Shown here in pieces: positions 62,359-64,000 of a DNA stretch of 64,000 nt (positions within the stretch are counted from its first letter, which is position 1; every line of letters begins with the position of its first letter). The position numbers and the translations under genes were made by a program. Under the pieces are notes generated by a model. It had not been told where the DNA came from. It was given only the letters and a program-made list of their open reading frames with translations, and made no database searches. Origin of the DNA: Actinospineispora acaciae DSM 45401. GTDB taxonomy: Bacteria; Actinomycetota; Actinomycetes; Mycobacteriales; Pseudonocardiaceae. The DNA lies in the NCBI RefSeq assembly GCF_000620785.1, contig NZ_JIAI01000014.1, positions 62,001 to 126,000 on the forward strand, read 5' to 3'.

Positions 62359-64000
62359 TCAGCCGGTCGCGGCCCCTCGGGACACCCGGCGCTCGTTCTC
62401 GTCGCCGGGGGACGCCGGGCGCTCGTTCTCGTCGCCCCACCGCTCCCAGGACTCGACGGCGTCCTCTTCGTCGTCGTCATCCACCGGTGGCGCGGCCGGG
62501 GCCTCGTCGCGGACCTCGTCCTCGTCGGCCGTCTCCTCGTCGGCGAACTCCGGCCAGCCGAACTGGTCCTCCGCGTCCGCGTCGTCGTCCCGGCCTGACA
62601 GCTCGCTGTCCCACCGGTGGTCGGCGGGCTCCTCGTCGATCGGCTCCTCGACCGGGTCGCCGGCCGTCGCCAGGTCGTCCCACCGGGCCGGCGGGCGCTC
62701 GTCCTCGACGTCGTCGAGCTCGAACCCGGCCGGGATGTCGTCGTACTCGACGGGCTCCGGGGCGTGTCGGGTCTCCGGCCGCTCGTGCGGCTCGTAGGCG
62801 ACCGGTTCGGCCGGCTCGTACGGTCCGCTCGGCTCGTACGGTTCGCTCGGTTCGCTGGAGAGGGTGGACGGCACGTTGGCGGGCAGCCAGCCGTCGGCGT
62901 TCCCGGCGCTCGACGTGTCCGGCTCCCACCGCTCGCCGGAGGCGAGACCGGGCGGTCGCTGGTCCGGCCGCTCGTCGAGCGGCGGGACGGCGCGCAGCCT
63001 CGGTGGCGTCCTGGGCTGCTCGGGCGGGTCCTCGCGGTCGGCGAACGAGTCGGGCGGTCCCTGCGGGCCGGGTGCCGGGCCACTGGGCACCAGCGACAGC
63101 GGCGGCCCGGAGCGCGGCGGCTCCTGGTTCGCCGGCGGGACGGGACGCCCGTACTGGTCACCGGCCGGCGGCCGCGAGCCCAGCAACCCGATCGACGGGT
63201 CGGGCGGCCTCGGCCCGAGCGGCGCCGGCGGCGTCGGCAGCCTGAGCTCGCTCAGGTCGGACAGCTCGGTCGCGCCGGACAGGTCGATGCGGGCGGGCGG
63301 CTCGCGCGGCGCCGACGGCTCGGGCGGTTCGATCAGCGCGTGCGCCGGTCGCCTCGGCGGTTCCGGGGGCAGCGGCCCGGGTCGGCCCACCGGCGAGATC
63401 GGCCTGGTCTCCCTCGGACGGTCCGGCGGACCCGGTCGGCCCATCGACTCCCCGACCGGCCGCGACGGCGTGTTCATCGCCGTCCTCATCGCGGCCGCCG
63501 CCGGCGACTGGTCCGCGCCACCCGGGAACGAGCCGGGCGGCGGAACCAGGCGGTCGGCGGGGGGCAGCGGGATCGCCGTCGTCACCAGCGACTCGTCCGC
63601 GCTCGTCGACGTCACCGAACCCATCGGAATGGCCGTCGTCGCCAACGATTCGTCCGCGCTCGTCGACGTCACCGAACCCATCGGGATCGCGGTGGTCGCC
63701 AGCGACTCGTCCACGCTCACGCTCTCGTTCGACGACTCGTCCGGCTCCTCGTTCGGGTCGTTCGGGGTCACCGACCCCATCGGGATCGCCGAGGTCGCCA
63801 GCGACGCACCCGCGTCCTCGTCCTGCGACCGCAGCGACCCCATCGGGATCGCCGACGTCGCCAACGACTCGTCCACGCCGCTCTCGCCGGACATCACCGA
63901 CCCCATCGGGATCGCCGAGGTGGCCAACGACTCGTCCGGGCCCTCGTTCGACGTCACCGAACCCATCGGAATCGCGGACGTCGCCAGCGACGCACCCGCG
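62359..64000 (-). CDS. disordered repeat protein, N-terminal end outside window
   Basis: The last 547 residues of a protein whose start lies beyond base 64000. It is highly disordered. The first part in the window holds seven copies of a SLATSAIPMGS-type motif separated by acidic, serine-rich linkers. A Pro/Arg/Gly-rich middle follows (RPGPPDRPRETRPISPVG). The C-terminal 180 residues are very acidic (DDDDEEDAVESWERWGDENE), ending GDENERRVSRGAATG. I see no membrane segment or enzyme domain. It may be a scaffold or a kinase target. The stop is 22 bases from the convergent dehydrogenase stop. Confidence 0.7.
   Translation of the reverse strand, partial: AGASLATSAIPMGSVTSNEGPDESLATSAIPMGSVMSGESGVDESLATSAIPMGSLRSQDEDAGASLATSAIPMGSVTPNDPNEEPDESSNESVSVDESLATTAIPMGSVTSTSADESLATTAIPMGSVTSTSADESLVTTAIPLPPADRLVPPPGSFPGGADQSPAAAAMRTAMNTPSRPVGESMGRPGPPDRPRETRPISPVGRPGPLPPEPPRRPAHALIEPPEPSAPREPPARIDLSGATELSDLSELRLPTPPAPLGPRPPDPSIGLLGSRPPAGDQYGRPVPPANQEPPRSGPPLSLVPSGPAPGPQGPPDSFADREDPPEQPRTPPRLRAVPPLDERPDQRPPGLASGERWEPDTSSAGNADGWLPANVPSTLSSEPSEPYEPSGPYEPAEPVAYEPHERPETRHAPEPVEYDDIPAGFELDDVEDERPPARWDDLATAGDPVEEPIDEEPADHRWDSELSGRDDDADAEDQFGWPEFADEETADEDEVRDEAPAAPPVDDDDEEDAVESWERWGDENERPASPGDENERRVSRGAATG
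63570..64000 (-). repeat. seven-copy peptide-coding repeat
   Basis: Units of 19-21 codons, with one of 33, encode (D/E)ESLAT(S/T)AIPMGS(V/L) followed by a variable linker. The last copy is degenerate (ESLVTTAIPLPP). The repeat continues past the right edge of the window. DNA conservation is highest over CATCGGGATCGC and GACGTCACCGA. Confidence 0.8.

Noticed and set aside
63570-64000. Multi-core ribosomal peptide precursor
   Set aside because: The layout resembles one, but the repeats are followed by more than 400 disordered residues and no modifying enzyme or transporter is nearby.

Overview
The window is high-GC actinobacterial DNA, and several genes place it near the family Pseudonocardiaceae. 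There is a mycothiol conjugate amidase, a galactan arabinofuranosyltransferase of the AftA type (arabinogalactan wall), and a type VII secretion accessory cluster with EspG, PPE-like and DUF3558 proteins. Two blocks match gene orders I recall from Mycobacterium tuberculosis: greA - mca - small membrane protein - YyaL thioredoxin (Rv1080c-Rv1084), and mfd / mazG / eno / ftsB / DUF501 / ppx (Rv1020-Rv1026). The species cannot be named from the sequence.

1-10770: the end of a threonine dehydratase, greA, the mca group, a thiolase, a Bax inhibitor-like membrane protein, a PLP dehydratase divergent from a LysR regulator, and a histidine kinase/response regulator pair. 10979-11052: an unusual tRNA with a UAA anticodon, followed by about 770 bases with no convincing gene. 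11857-17488: a small secreted protein, an amino acid permease with a MarR regulator, a beta-helix lipoprotein, and a LysR/SDR divergent pair.

17520-22311: a compact minus-strand operon of eight genes. It encodes EspG, a proline-rich PPE-like protein, two DUF3558 lipoproteins, a short helical PE/WXG-like protein and three small unrecognised proteins, two of them with Cys clusters. It faces a divergent XRE/DUF5753 - DUF397 pair. 23844-30891: AftA, an MFS transporter, a coupled DUF4393/DUF445 pair and NDH-2. 30975-33290: a VapBC-like module, UdgB and Ppx.

33381-43777: a transglycosylase with a long GPT-repeat tail, an AidB-like dehydrogenase and an amidase, all lying between ppx and the DUF501-ftsB-eno block. 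These are followed by a TetR/methyltransferase divergent pair and a TPR protein. 43935-47262: the iron uptake operon efeUOB behind an IdeR/DmdR-like box. 47259-54456: an MFS exporter, mazG, a SurA-like lipoprotein and mfd. 54635-64000: a solitary antitoxin-like protein, an AraC regulator with a VOC protein, a transglutaminase-like protein, a tricorn protease, a PQQ sugar dehydrogenase, and the C-terminal part of a repeat-rich disordered protein.

The most interesting signals are a 27-bp palindromic operator present at two loci 34 kb apart, the type VII accessory operon with unknown partners, a repeated SLATSAIPMGS-type motif at the right edge, a 27-codon ORF coupled on both sides by ATGA overlaps, the atypical UAA tRNA, and two long hairpins of one sequence family placed exactly at gene ends.
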